From an uncultured bacterium (GTDB taxonomy: Bacteria; Cyanobacteriota; Vampirovibrionia; Gastranaerophilales; Gastranaerophilaceae), in the NCBI GenBank assembly GCA_949288685.1, contig CASELB010000044.1, positions 1 through 25,386 on the forward strand: a stretch of DNA of 25,386 nucleotides. The letters are read 5' to 3'. The notes under the pieces were generated by a model that worked only from the letters and a program-made list of their open reading frames with translations, ran no database searches and had not been told where the DNA came from. Positions within the stretch are counted from its first letter, which is position 1. Every line of letters begins with the position of its first letter. The position numbers and the translations under genes were made by a program. Of this stretch, positions 7,372-14,947 are shown piece after piece.

Positions 7372-8718
7372 CTAGATATTTACACCCTGCATCATTTGAA
7401 TAAGCGTACTAATTGTTGTGTCCATAGACACAATATCAGAAGTCCGCTGCTGTAAAAATGCGTTTATTTGAGGCATCATTTGAATAGCAATATCAAGACG
7501 CGGATTGGTACCTGGTTGATACATACCAACGTCAATAAGGTCTTTATTTTCACGATACAAAGCCATAATTGTCCTTAATTTGCCTGCCGCCTCTTTATGT
7601 TCGGGCGTTGCAATTGCGGACATAAGCCTTGAAATACTGCCAAGGACATCAATTGCCGGATAATGATTCATTTCTGCCACTTTTCTTGACAGAAATATGT
7701 GCCCGTCTACAATACCTCTTACAATATCAACTATCGGGTCTGATATATCATCGCCTTCCATCAATACTGTATATAATGCAGTAATTGAACCTTTAGAACT
7801 GTTACCTGCTCTTTCCAGAACTTTTTGCAGCCAGGAAAAAATTGAAGGCGGATACCCTTTCATCGTAGGCGGTTCCCCGACTGACAAACCTACCTCACGT
7901 CCCGCCATTGCGCAACGTGTAACAGTATCTGTCATTAAGAAAACTTTTTTACCCTGATCTCTAAAATGTTCACAAACAGCAGTAGCCGCAAGCAAACATT
8001 TTTGACGGATTAAAGGCGGCTGGTCTCCTGTCGAACATACGAGAACAGAGCGTTTCATACCCTCTTCCCCGAGGGCATCTTCAACAAACTCTTTTACTTC
8101 TCTTCCTCGTTCGCCTATTAGCGCAACAACGTTTACGTCCGCATCCGAGTTCCTTGCAATCATACCGAGAAGTGTACTTTTACCTACGCCGGAGCCGGCA
8201 AACAACCCCAAACGCTGTCCGCACCCCATAGTTAAACAACTATCTATAGCTCTTACTCCGGTTGAGAATATTTCCGTAATAATAGGACGTTCAAACGGTT
8301 CGGGAGCAGCACCTTCAATCGTACGCCACTCTGCGCCTGTTGTATCCAAAGGTCTGCCGTCAATCGGTTCTCCGAGAGGATTAATAATTCTTCCGAGCAA
8401 AAAATCACCTATAGGAATAATAATAGGTCTGCCGTTTGTCTGGACAAGACTTCCCTGCCCTATACCTGCGCCGTCATATAACAAAAGCAATTGTGCTACG
8501 TCACCCTTAAAGGCAACTACTTCCGCCGGTTTTTTTTCTCCGGTATAAGTTTCTATATAGCATAAATCCCCGATTTTAAGACCGGGCAATTTTACTTCAA
8601 CAGTCAAACCCAACAGCTTTGAAACACTGCCTTTATACTGATAAAGTTCAGTATCTTGCAATTGAGTTTTGACTTTTGTTTTAAGAGAATCTAAATATTC
8701 TTGATTTACACCTTCCAT
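7372..8718 (-). CDS. fliI: Flagellar export-associated ATPase FliI
   Basis: FliI is the hexameric ATPase that prepares flagellar export substrates at the membrane export gate. The 448-residue protein has the usual three parts: an N-terminal barrel, an F1-beta-like ATPase core and a C-terminal helical domain. The Walker A motif is AGSGVGKST (174-182, K180), the catalytic glutamate is in GERGRE (E203), and Walker B is VFLMTDTVTR (D264). The stretch GEPPTMKGYPPSIF is typical of FliI/YscN ATPases. The start lies three bases after the stop of an upstream secreted-protein gene. It is not next to fliF, fliG, fliH or fliJ, and it lies on the opposite strand from flgB-flgC-fliE about 3.4 kb away. A non-flagellar type III ATPase is the alternative but less likely given the nearby rod genes. 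Confidence 0.93.
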   Translation of the reverse strand: MEGVNQEYLDSLKTKVKTQLQDTELYQYKGSVSKLLGLTVEVKLPGLKIGDLCYIETYTGEKKPAEVVAFKGDVAQLLLLYDGAGIGQGSLVQTNGRPIIIPIGDFLLGRIINPLGEPIDGRPLDTTGAEWRTIEGAAPEPFERPIITEIFSTGVRAIDSCLTMGCGQRLGLFAGSGVGKSTLLGMIARNSDADVNVVALIGERGREVKEFVEDALGEEGMKRSVLVCSTGDQPPLIRQKCLLAATAVCEHFRDQGKKVFLMTDTVTRCAMAGREVGLSVGEPPTMKGYPPSIFSWLQKVLERAGNSSKGSITALYTVLMEGDDISDPIVDIVRGIVDGHIFLSRKVAEMNHYPAIDVLGSISRLMSAIATPEHKEAAGKLRTIMALYRENKDLIDVGMYQPGTNPRLDIAIQMMPQINAFLQQRTSDIVSMDTTISTLIQMMQGVNI

Positions 8719-8721
8719 AAA

Positions 8722-9396
8722 TTAATAAACCGGAATATCCACAGGCTCGGTAAGTTGAACACCTATAACCTGTCCTTGTTTTAAGTAAACACTTTTACCT
8801 TTTCTAAACATATCTGCAATACTATCACCGATAAAGTAGCCGGCACCGCCTATTGCACCGCCTATTGCACAAAACGGTGTTGTGATATATTGTAAGCCGG
8901 ACATAGTATCTTCCGCAGACAAACCGACATCTACGGCATTACTTGTAATTTCTTTTGCTTTTTCCCAATTATCCTGAACAGCCTCGCCATAACCTAAAGA
9001 GCCGTATATACCGCCATCTGGAGTTAAGTGTGTAATACCCGTAAGCCCCATTGCAAGCGGTAGTTGCCTGCCGCTCGGCGTTACTACGTGGTCAAAGTCA
9101 AGATATAACACAGCACCCTTTGAAAACCTTTTTGGCTTGGTAATTGAGCGAACGCATCCTCTTACAACAGAACCTGAAGGAAGAATTACATTAGACCCCG
9201 AAACCTGTTCCGTCAAAAGCATCGCATTAAAATAATCACCCTCCGCATTAGTTCTTGTGTCAATCGGTGATAACAGTTGAAGAGAAAGAACCGTACCGGC
9301 AGGTATTCTTTTGGTTTTAGCATCTGCCTCAAAAGGGGCTGCAAATACTGTATTTGCTAATAACAATATAGTACAAATTATAGTTAAAAATCTCAT
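8722..9396 (-). CDS. Secreted or periplasmic protein of unknown function, upstream of fliI
   Basis: This 224-residue protein begins with a signal peptide (MRFLTIICTILLLANTVFAAP, probable cleavage after VFA). I chose the start at 9396 because GGAG is well spaced before it and the signal peptide then begins the protein; an ATG 18 codons upstream would put a poor tail ahead of it. The mature N-terminal half has an IPAGTVLSLQLLSPIDTRT region followed by GSVVRGCV, a beta-rich pattern seen in several envelope proteins. Near the C-terminus a glycine-rich segment (CAIGGAIGGAGYFIGD) could be a membrane-inserting or glycine-zipper element. It shares an operon with fliI (3-base gap), so a role in flagellar assembly through the envelope is possible but unproven. 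Confidence 0.75.
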   Translation of the reverse strand: MRFLTIICTILLLANTVFAAPFEADAKTKRIPAGTVLSLQLLSPIDTRTNAEGDYFNAMLLTEQVSGSNVILPSGSVVRGCVRSITKPKRFSKGAVLYLDFDHVVTPSGRQLPLAMGLTGITHLTPDGGIYGSLGYGEAVQDNWEKAKEITSNAVDVGLSAEDTMSGLQYITTPFCAIGGAIGGAGYFIGDSIADMFRKGKSVYLKQGQVIGVQLTEPVDIPVY

Positions 9397-9421
9397 TTTA
9401 TTTAGCTCCTCCGTATATGGG

Positions 9422-9450
9422 ATTATAGCACAATAACTGTAGCAGGGCAA
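9422..9450 (-). promoter_or_regulatory. Candidate promoter of the secreted protein-fliI operon
   Basis: Reading the minus strand, TTGCCC (9450-9445) and TATAAT (9427-9422) are 17 bases apart, and TGC just before the -10 makes it an extended -10 box. The implied transcript starts about 20 bases before the chosen ATG at 9396. It looks like a housekeeping promoter, not a flagellar sigma-28 or sigma-54 one. Confidence 0.6.
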
Positions 9451-9502
9451 TTAGCAGTAGACGGGATTTATATAGAAAAATCTGCTAAAAATAGTTAAAA
9501 TT

Positions 9503-9577
9503 GTCACCCTGAACTTGTTTCAAAGGTTTTGTCACAGGTAAGCCCTCGAAACAAGTTCGGGATGACATTATGTTTAT
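9503..9577. repeat. REP-like palindromic repeat
   Basis: The left arm GTCACCCTGAACTTGTTTC (9503-9521) and the right arm GAAACAAGTTCGGGATGAC (9548-9566) are inverted repeats matching at 17 of 19 bases around a 26-base spacer. The flank ATTATG after the right arm is also shared with 7-31. It lies in the gap between the cysE 3' end and the secreted protein-fliI promoter. Related partial copies occur at 7-31 and 4084-4162, so this is a dispersed element. Confidence 0.75.
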
Positions 9578-9602
9578 ATGGAAACATATATTCCCCCGCA
9601 GA

Positions 9603-10280
9603 CTATCCTTCTTTATTTTCCAGTTTAGAAACTCTTTCTTTCAAATCAAGAAGTTCATATTTTGTCCTGTTAAGTTCACATGTGACAGGATCGGGAATTC
9701 TGTTATGCATAAGAACACCGTCAGCATTATAGAATTTTTGTTTAACAATTCGTCCCGGGACACCAATTACGGTACAGTGTTCAGGAACATCGTTTATTAC
9801 AACGGAACCTGCGCCTATACGTACGTAATCACCGATTTCAATATTACCCAGAACTTTTGCGCCTGCGCCTACTATTACTCCGTTCCCGATTGTCGGGTGA
9901 CGTTTTACTTCATCTTTGCCCGTACCGCCAAGAGTAACCTGCTGGTATATTAAAACATCATCTTTTACGATAGCGGTTTCCCCGATTACTACACCTTCCC
10001 CGTGGTCTATAAAAAATCTCTTGCCGATTTTTGCCCCCGGATGAATTTCAATACCGGTAATAATTCTTGTAAGATAGGTCATAAACCTCGGTATAAACGG
10101 AACTTTCCAGCACCACAACTTATGAGCAATCCTGTAGGCTATAAGCGCATGCAAACCGGGATAACAAAAAATTACTTCTATAATATTTCTTGCGGCAGGG
10201 TCTTTGTCATAAATAACCTGCACATCTTCTCTAATTCTTTCTATGGCACGTTTAGCCAGATTTTTTATTTTTTTTAGCAT
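9603..10280 (-). CDS. cysE: Serine O-acetyltransferase
   Basis: CysE transfers acetyl from acetyl-CoA to serine, giving O-acetylserine for cysteine synthesis. The 225-residue protein has an N-terminal helical part and a left-handed beta-helix with hexapeptide repeats (about 75-180). IDHGEGVVIGET (H93) and KRHPTIG (H128) match the active-site motifs. The C-terminal tail is extended and coil-like (NRTKYELLDLKERVSKLENKEG) and does not end in the Ile that in enteric CysE docks into the cysteine synthase active site. Its ATG overlaps the end of cysK by seven bases and is preceded by GGAG, so the two are translationally coupled. Confidence 0.95.
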   Translation of the reverse strand: MLKKIKNLAKRAIERIREDVQVIYDKDPAARNIIEVIFCYPGLHALIAYRIAHKLWCWKVPFIPRFMTYLTRIITGIEIHPGAKIGKRFFIDHGEGVVIGETAIVKDDVLIYQQVTLGGTGKDEVKRHPTIGNGVIVGAGAKVLGNIEIGDYVRIGAGSVVINDVPEHCTVIGVPGRIVKQKFYNADGVLMHNRIPDPVTCELNRTKYELLDLKERVSKLENKEG

Positions 10281-11167
10281 TCAAAAAGTTCTCCTGATAA
10301 ATATCGTTCACCAAAATCCGGAATAACAGTTACAATCGTTTTATCAGGAAATTTGTGCGCAAGTTTTTTAGCACCTGCAAGATTTGCACCGGCAGATATA
10401 CCGCCAAGAATTCCCTTTGTTCTTGCAAGTTCTCTTGCCTCTTTTATTGCTAAATCTCCTTCTATTGTAATAACTCCGTCAACAGAATTCTTATCAAAGA
10501 TATCAGGAATAAAATTTGCTCCTATTCCTTGTATTTTATGCGAAACCGCAACTCCTTCAGTAATCAAAGGACTTTCTGCCGGTTCAATACCGTATACAAG
10601 TATATCAGGATTATATTTTTTTAACCCGCGGGAGATACCGACAACTGTTCCTCCGCTGCCAATCCCTGCCGTAAAAATATCAACTTTACCTTCTGTTTGC
10701 TCCCAAATTTCTTTTGCAGTACCTTCTATATGCGCAAGCGTATTATCCGGATTAGAAAACTGCATTGGAATAAAACTGTTTTTATACTGTTCAGAGAGTT
10801 CTTTTGCTTTGTCTACCGCTCCTTGCATACCAGCAGCAGCCGGAGTTAAAACTAATTCCGCGCCGTACGCTTTTATAATCTTTTTTCTCTCTTCAGTCAT
10901 ATTTTCAGGCATAACAACAATCAGTCTTAATCCTAGTGCAGCACAACACATTGCCAGTCCTATTCCTGTATTACCGCTTGTAGGCTCTATTATTACCGTA
11001 TCGGAATTAATAAGCCCTTTCGCTTCCGCCTTTTTTAACATATACAAAGAAGCCCTGTCTTTAACAGAACTTGAGGGGTTAAAAAATTCAAGTTTCAACA
11101 AAATACGGTTATCATACCTTACAATTGGAGTATTCCCTATTAACTCCGTAATATCATTAAAAATCAA
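10274..11167 (-). CDS. cysK: Cysteine synthase (O-acetylserine sulfhydrylase)
   Basis: CysK makes cysteine from O-acetylserine and sulfide using PLP. The 297-residue protein shows the PLP lysine in SSSVKDRA (K36), the substrate-binding TSGNTG (63-68), the phosphate-binding GIGSGGT and the family C-terminus DFGERYLSGELF. The start appears to be TTG at 11167: no in-frame ATG is nearby upstream and GCGAGGA is well placed before it. It overlaps cysE, which follows, and lies 39 bases after the flavoprotein gene. A promoter-like pair lies in that gap and the end of the flavoprotein gene. Confidence 0.94.
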   Translation of the reverse strand: MIFNDITELIGNTPIVRYDNRILLKLEFFNPSSSVKDRASLYMLKKAEAKGLINSDTVIIEPTSGNTGIGLAMCCAALGLRLIVVMPENMTEERKKIIKAYGAELVLTPAAAGMQGAVDKAKELSEQYKNSFIPMQFSNPDNTLAHIEGTAKEIWEQTEGKVDIFTAGIGSGGTVVGISRGLKKYNPDILVYGIEPAESPLITEGVAVSHKIQGIGANFIPDIFDKNSVDGVITIEGDLAIKEARELARTKGILGGISAGANLAGAKKLAHKFPDKTIVTVIPDFGERYLSGELFEC

Positions 11168-11192
11168 AATAAATCCTCGCTCTTGTTCCTTA

Positions 11193-11222
11193 ATTATACC
11201 ACCAGATTAGTTTGAGCAGCAA
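11193..11222 (-). promoter_or_regulatory. Candidate internal promoter for cysK-cysE
   Basis: On the minus strand TTGCTG (11222-11217), inside the last codons of the flavoprotein gene, and TATAAT (11198-11193) are 18 bases apart. It would start transcription about 20 bases before the TTG start of cysK, letting cysteine genes be expressed apart from the upstream gene. Confidence 0.45.
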
Positions 11223-12568
11223 GCTAATTTATCTTTAAGAATTCTTGCGGCATCAATTAACGGGTCAATACTTGTAGAATAAGGAGGAGCATAAGTCATA
11301 TCCGCATCATTAAGTTCTTCAACTGTTATTCCGCGGATAAGTCCGGTCGACAGAGTATTTATTCTTTTATCAGCATCACCTGAACCAACTGACTGCGCTC
11401 CTAAAATCTTATGTGAACGTCTGTCAGCAATTATTTTAAGAGTTACATAACCTACTGCCGGCATATATCCGGCTTTATCACGTTTAGTAACAATTGCCGT
11501 TACAACATCATATCCCAGTTTCTCTGCAACTCTGCTGCTTAAACCTGTTCTTGACATCGTCATATCCATAAATCTCGTAACCGCAGAACCTAAAATCCCT
11601 TCAAAATCATCAACAATACCGCACATATTTAATGCCGCACATCTGCCTTCTTTATTAGCTGTAGAACCAAGCGGAACCCACATCGGGGTATCGGATACCA
11701 TATTTATTTTTTCGACACAATCACCCGCCGCATAAATATCCGGCAAATTGGTAAGCATTCTGCTATTAACTTTTATTGCTCCTGTATGTCCTAATTCTAC
11801 ACCCGCGGCAAGAGCAATATCCACAACAGGTTTAACGCCGCTGCATACAACCGCAAAATCCGTATTTATAACCTGTCCGTTCGCAAGTTTTACACCGCTC
11901 ACCTTTTCACCTCCTATAAATTCTGTTATATCAGCAGAGGTAATTATATTTATCTTGTCCCCGTAGTTTTTCAAAATATAAGCAGAAATTAATGACGCTA
12001 TATCTTCATCAAAGGAATTCATTATACTAAACCCTTTTTCCAGTAATGTAACTGAAAGACCGTTCTGCATAAAAGCCTCTAAAAGCTCCAGTCCGATATA
12101 ACCGCCGCCAATGATAACCGCATGTTTAGATTGAAGCATTGTATTCCTAATATTTATACCGTCATCTATAGTTTTTAGAGAAAATACACCGTTAATATCC
12201 GCATTCTTTATATCCGGTATATAAGGTTCCGCACCTGTCGCAATAAGTAATTTGTCATATTTCGTATCAAATTTTTCGCCTGTTATAAGGTTAATACCGC
12301 TTATTTTCTTCTCCTCTGATAAAATTGAAGTTACTTTATGATTATTAAATACTTTTATGCCCTTACTCTCAAAATCCTGTACACTTCTGACTATAAGTTT
12401 TTTCACATCTTCAAAGTTTCCCTCAATATAGTAAGGAAGTCCGCATGCCGAATATGAAATATATTCTTCTTTAGTATAAATTAAAATCTCAGCCTCTGGT
12501 ATAAGTCTTTTTGCTTTTGCTGCAGCCTTTGCGCCCGCTGCGACCGCACCTATAATTACTATCTTCAT
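11207..12568 (-). CDS. CoA-disulfide reductase-like FAD/NAD(P)H oxidoreductase
   Basis: This is a 453-residue flavoprotein of the single-cysteine pyridine nucleotide-disulfide oxidoreductase group (CoA-disulfide reductase, NADH oxidase, NADH peroxidase). It has an FAD Rossmann motif at the N-terminus (IVIIGAVAAGAKAAAKAKR), the redox cysteine C42 in SYSACGLPYYI, the NAD(P)H-binding motif VIIGGGYIGLELLEAF, and the second FAD motif DIYAAGDCVE. The C-terminal YAPPYSTSIDPL matches the tyrosine-bearing stretch of CoA-disulfide reductases. It could reduce CoA disulfide or other low-molecular-weight disulfides, or remove oxygen or peroxide in an anaerobe; sequence alone does not decide. It is upstream of cysK-cysE on the same strand, which links it to thiol metabolism. 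The C-terminus carries a CC pair (ACCSN). Confidence 0.88.
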   Translation of the reverse strand: MKIVIIGAVAAGAKAAAKAKRLIPEAEILIYTKEEYISYSACGLPYYIEGNFEDVKKLIVRSVQDFESKGIKVFNNHKVTSILSEEKKISGINLITGEKFDTKYDKLLIATGAEPYIPDIKNADINGVFSLKTIDDGINIRNTMLQSKHAVIIGGGYIGLELLEAFMQNGLSVTLLEKGFSIMNSFDEDIASLISAYILKNYGDKINIITSADITEFIGGEKVSGVKLANGQVINTDFAVVCSGVKPVVDIALAAGVELGHTGAIKVNSRMLTNLPDIYAAGDCVEKINMVSDTPMWVPLGSTANKEGRCAALNMCGIVDDFEGILGSAVTRFMDMTMSRTGLSSRVAEKLGYDVVTAIVTKRDKAGYMPAVGYVTLKIIADRRSHKILGAQSVGSGDADKRINTLSTGLIRGITVEELNDADMTYAPPYSTSIDPLIDAARILKDKLACCSN

Positions 12569-12620
12569 ACAATATATTATTTATAAAATCAAAATTTCTA
12601 AATGCTATATTCCGGTTAGT

Positions 12621-12671
12621 CCTATACAACATAAATCCGTTTTTGACAATAGCCATAGTGGGCAATAGAAA
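12621..12671. promoter_or_regulatory. Overlapping divergent promoter candidates
   Basis: TTGACA (12643-12648, plus strand) with TAGAAA (12666-12671) at 17-base spacing could drive the 346-residue protein. On the minus strand TTGTCA (12649-12644) with TATAGG (12626-12621) at 17-base spacing could drive the flavoprotein gene. The two -35 boxes share the same bases, so the promoters would compete. Both -10 boxes are weak. Confidence 0.4.
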
Positions 12672-12774
12672 AATCAATAAATACAATTTATTCTATAAAT
12701 ATACTACTAAAGGTATTATTTTAGACTTATTAGGCAGTAATTATTGTATCTGTTTACAAAGAAAGGCTGAAAGT

Positions 12775-13815
12775 ATGAAGGATAAAATTAGCTTAAACAA
12801 AAGTGAAATTGAGAAATTAAATACCCTTGCTTCTGATAAATCTGTTTATCTCAGATATAAAAATTCAAAAATGAAAGATATAACCATCAGAAGTCTTATG
12901 GAAAAATTTGACGTTTTTTCACTTGAAAATATATTACGCAGCGCGTACTATTACGGATTTATAGAATTTAAAGACAAAAAATATCAACAGAGGATATTTA
13001 AACTTGCGGCTAAACAGAGCAAGCAATACTGCAAATACAGAGAAGCAGCTCTGCAAATAGGTTTTGAGTGTCCGGAAGAATTATGCTATTTTTATTTCGA
13101 TATTTATAAATTAAAACAGGATAAATTGGATGAAAATATAAAAGCAACCGTAGGAGAACTTCAAGCCTCTGTTCAAATTAAAAAATATCTGGATAAATAT
13201 AAAAATTTCATCAATACATTAAATAACGAGGAAAAAAAGAATTTTATTCATATATACAGGCAGCTACTTACGGTAAAAGAAAACAATAAAATTTCTCTTG
13301 AAATGAAAAATTTGTTCAACAGCAACATTGCAGGAATAGCATGCCAGATAAGAAATTATATAGATGATGTATTCCCTATCTTTATAATAGATTTGCTTGA
13401 TAAAGACGAACTACACTTTGTTAAATTTATTGCAAGCCGCGGGAACGGAATTGATTATATTCTAAAGTACAATAAAACAATAAACTGGTTAAAACAAATA
13501 AATAACAGGCTCATTAAAAAATGCGGAACAAAAAATTTAAATGAATTAACCACGCTATATTTGATTGAAAAAAATTATCAGGCAGATAACCGTGCTTATT
13601 TAAACCTGCTGTTAAATATTAATATTGATAACGTACTTAAAAATCTAAAATTAATTTCACGATTAATTGTAAGAACAAACAAACCCAAAGTTGAACAGAT
13701 TATGACTAGCCTTAATGAACTAAGAGTAAGCAAAAACGAAACAATAGTCACATCACAGCACTATAAACAACTTTCAAAACTAATTAATGAAGCAATAAAT
13801 CAAAACATAATTTAG
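12775..13815 (+). CDS. Lysine-rich protein of unknown function
   Basis: This 346-residue protein is unrecognised. The open frame extends 44 codons further upstream, but the ATG at 12775 is preceded by GAAAGG and the upstream residues look like translated promoter region, so I start here. It has no signal peptide or clear membrane span, is very rich in Lys, Asn and Ile, and appears almost entirely helical. A short N-terminal segment (ITIRSLMEKFDVFSLENILRSAYYYGFIEF) resembles a small helical DNA- or protein-binding module, but I cannot name it. It stands alone, divergent from the flavoprotein gene and ending three bases from wecB on the other strand. It may be a lineage-specific gene. Confidence 0.75.
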   Translation: MKDKISLNKSEIEKLNTLASDKSVYLRYKNSKMKDITIRSLMEKFDVFSLENILRSAYYYGFIEFKDKKYQQRIFKLAAKQSKQYCKYREAALQIGFECPEELCYFYFDIYKLKQDKLDENIKATVGELQASVQIKKYLDKYKNFINTLNNEEKKNFIHIYRQLLTVKENNKISLEMKNLFNSNIAGIACQIRNYIDDVFPIFIIDLLDKDELHFVKFIASRGNGIDYILKYNKTINWLKQINNRLIKKCGTKNLNELTTLYLIEKNYQADNRAYLNLLLNINIDNVLKNLKLISRLIVRTNKPKVEQIMTSLNELRVSKNETIVTSQHYKQLSKLINEAINQNII

Positions 13816-13818
13816 GAG

Positions 13819-14925
13819 TTATAAATTACCGATTATCTTTTCTATTCGAACGGAGGAAAGACCGTCACCATAAGGATTTTTAACCTTTAGGCGGGTTTCC
13901 TCATTTGAGCGCGAAAGGACTTCTGCACTTTCTGAAATAATTTTGTCATAATCAGCGCCGACAAGAACCGAAACACCAGCTTCAATTCCTTCTTTGCGCT
14001 CGGTTTCATATCTTAAAACCATTACGGGACAGCCAAATGCCGGAGCTTCTTCCTGAATACCGCCTGAATCTGACAAAATTAAATGTGCATGTTTCATAAG
14101 ATACACAAGTTTCGGGTAATCAAGCGGAGGCAAAAGTTTAACATTAGAATAATCCGCAAACGCGGTCTCTATTTTAGATTTCACGTTAGGATTCGGATGA
14201 ACGGGAATAACAAACGTAAAATCAGAATATCTTTTTGCAATATAACTTATTGCCCTGATAATAGTATCAAGACGCTCACCGTGATTTTCTCTGCGGTGAA
14301 CGGTTATAAGAACAAGTTTTTCAGTATTTATATTTTTATCTGCAAAAAATTGTTTGCTCTCTTCAAGAACTCTGTCCGAAAGACAGGACAGCGCATCTAT
14401 TACTGTATTTCCTACTACATGGATTGTAGACGGATTTATATTTTCTTTTAACAGCGCCTCACGGTTAGCGTTCGTCGGCGCAAAGTTTATATCTGCAATC
14501 CGTGAGACCATCTGCCTTATACCTTCTTCCGGGAACGGTTCAAATTTATCATAAGAACGCAAGCCGGCTTCAACGTGCAGCACCGGAATTTTATGATAAA
14601 AACTGGTAAGCGCACCGCATAAAACCGTCATAGTATCACCCTGGACAACAGTAGCATCAATCTTTTCCTGTTTATAAACTTCATCAAGAGCGTTCATAAT
14701 TCTTGACTGAACTTCATTTAATGATTGATTATCACGCATAGAATCGAGGTTATAACCCGATTTAAGCCCGAAATACCCGAGTGTTTGATTTGAAAGTTCT
14801 TTTTGTTGTTCGGTGTTTATTATAATTACATTATATCTTTCGGGATACTTTTTCAGCTCTAATATAACAGGGGCAAGTTTAATAACTTCCGGACGAGTTC
14901 CAAATATAAATGCAATATTTTTCAT
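13819..14925 (-). CDS. wecB: UDP-N-acetylglucosamine 2-epimerase (non-hydrolysing)
   Basis: The enzyme interconverts UDP-GlcNAc and UDP-ManNAc for envelope or capsule polysaccharides. The 368-residue protein has the GT-B fold motifs of the family: FGTRPEVIKLAPVI near the N-terminus, VVQGDT, HVEAGLRS, PFPEEGIRQMVSRIAD, HRRENHGER, and SDSGGIQEEAPAFGCPVMVLR near the C-terminus. It is the last gene of a minus-strand run behind aroQ, smpB and a coiled-coil protein; no other polysaccharide genes are in the window. No strong ribosome binding site is seen before its ATG. The hydrolysing NeuC-type epimerase is less likely given the motifs. Confidence 0.93.
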   Translation of the reverse strand: MKNIAFIFGTRPEVIKLAPVILELKKYPERYNVIIINTEQQKELSNQTLGYFGLKSGYNLDSMRDNQSLNEVQSRIMNALDEVYKQEKIDATVVQGDTMTVLCGALTSFYHKIPVLHVEAGLRSYDKFEPFPEEGIRQMVSRIADINFAPTNANREALLKENINPSTIHVVGNTVIDALSCLSDRVLEESKQFFADKNINTEKLVLITVHRRENHGERLDTIIRAISYIAKRYSDFTFVIPVHPNPNVKSKIETAFADYSNVKLLPPLDYPKLVYLMKHAHLILSDSGGIQEEAPAFGCPVMVLRYETERKEGIEAGVSVLVGADYDKIISESAEVLSRSNEETRLKVKNPYGDGLSSVRIEKIIGNL

Positions 14926-14947
14926 TTTTTAACCGTGTCTTTCTAAA

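Noticed and set aside
9397..9450. An 18-codon N-terminal extension of the secreted protein
   Set aside because: It would place a non-hydrophobic tail before the signal peptide and overlaps the TATAAT promoter box. GGAG is well spaced for the ATG at 9396.
11168..11206. A T-box or cysteine-responsive riboswitch before cysK
   Set aside because: Only 39 bases separate the genes, too short for a T-box, and no terminator/antiterminator pair is visible.
10353..11210. A 285-codon open frame on the plus strand across cysK
   Set aside because: It is antisense to cysK, which has all family motifs. The translated sequence has a composition typical of a shadow frame and no recognisable domain.
12643..12774. 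A 44-codon N-terminal extension of the 346-residue protein
   Set aside because: The extension covers the promoter-like TTGACA and an AT-rich leader, while the ATG at 12775 has a clear ribosome binding site.
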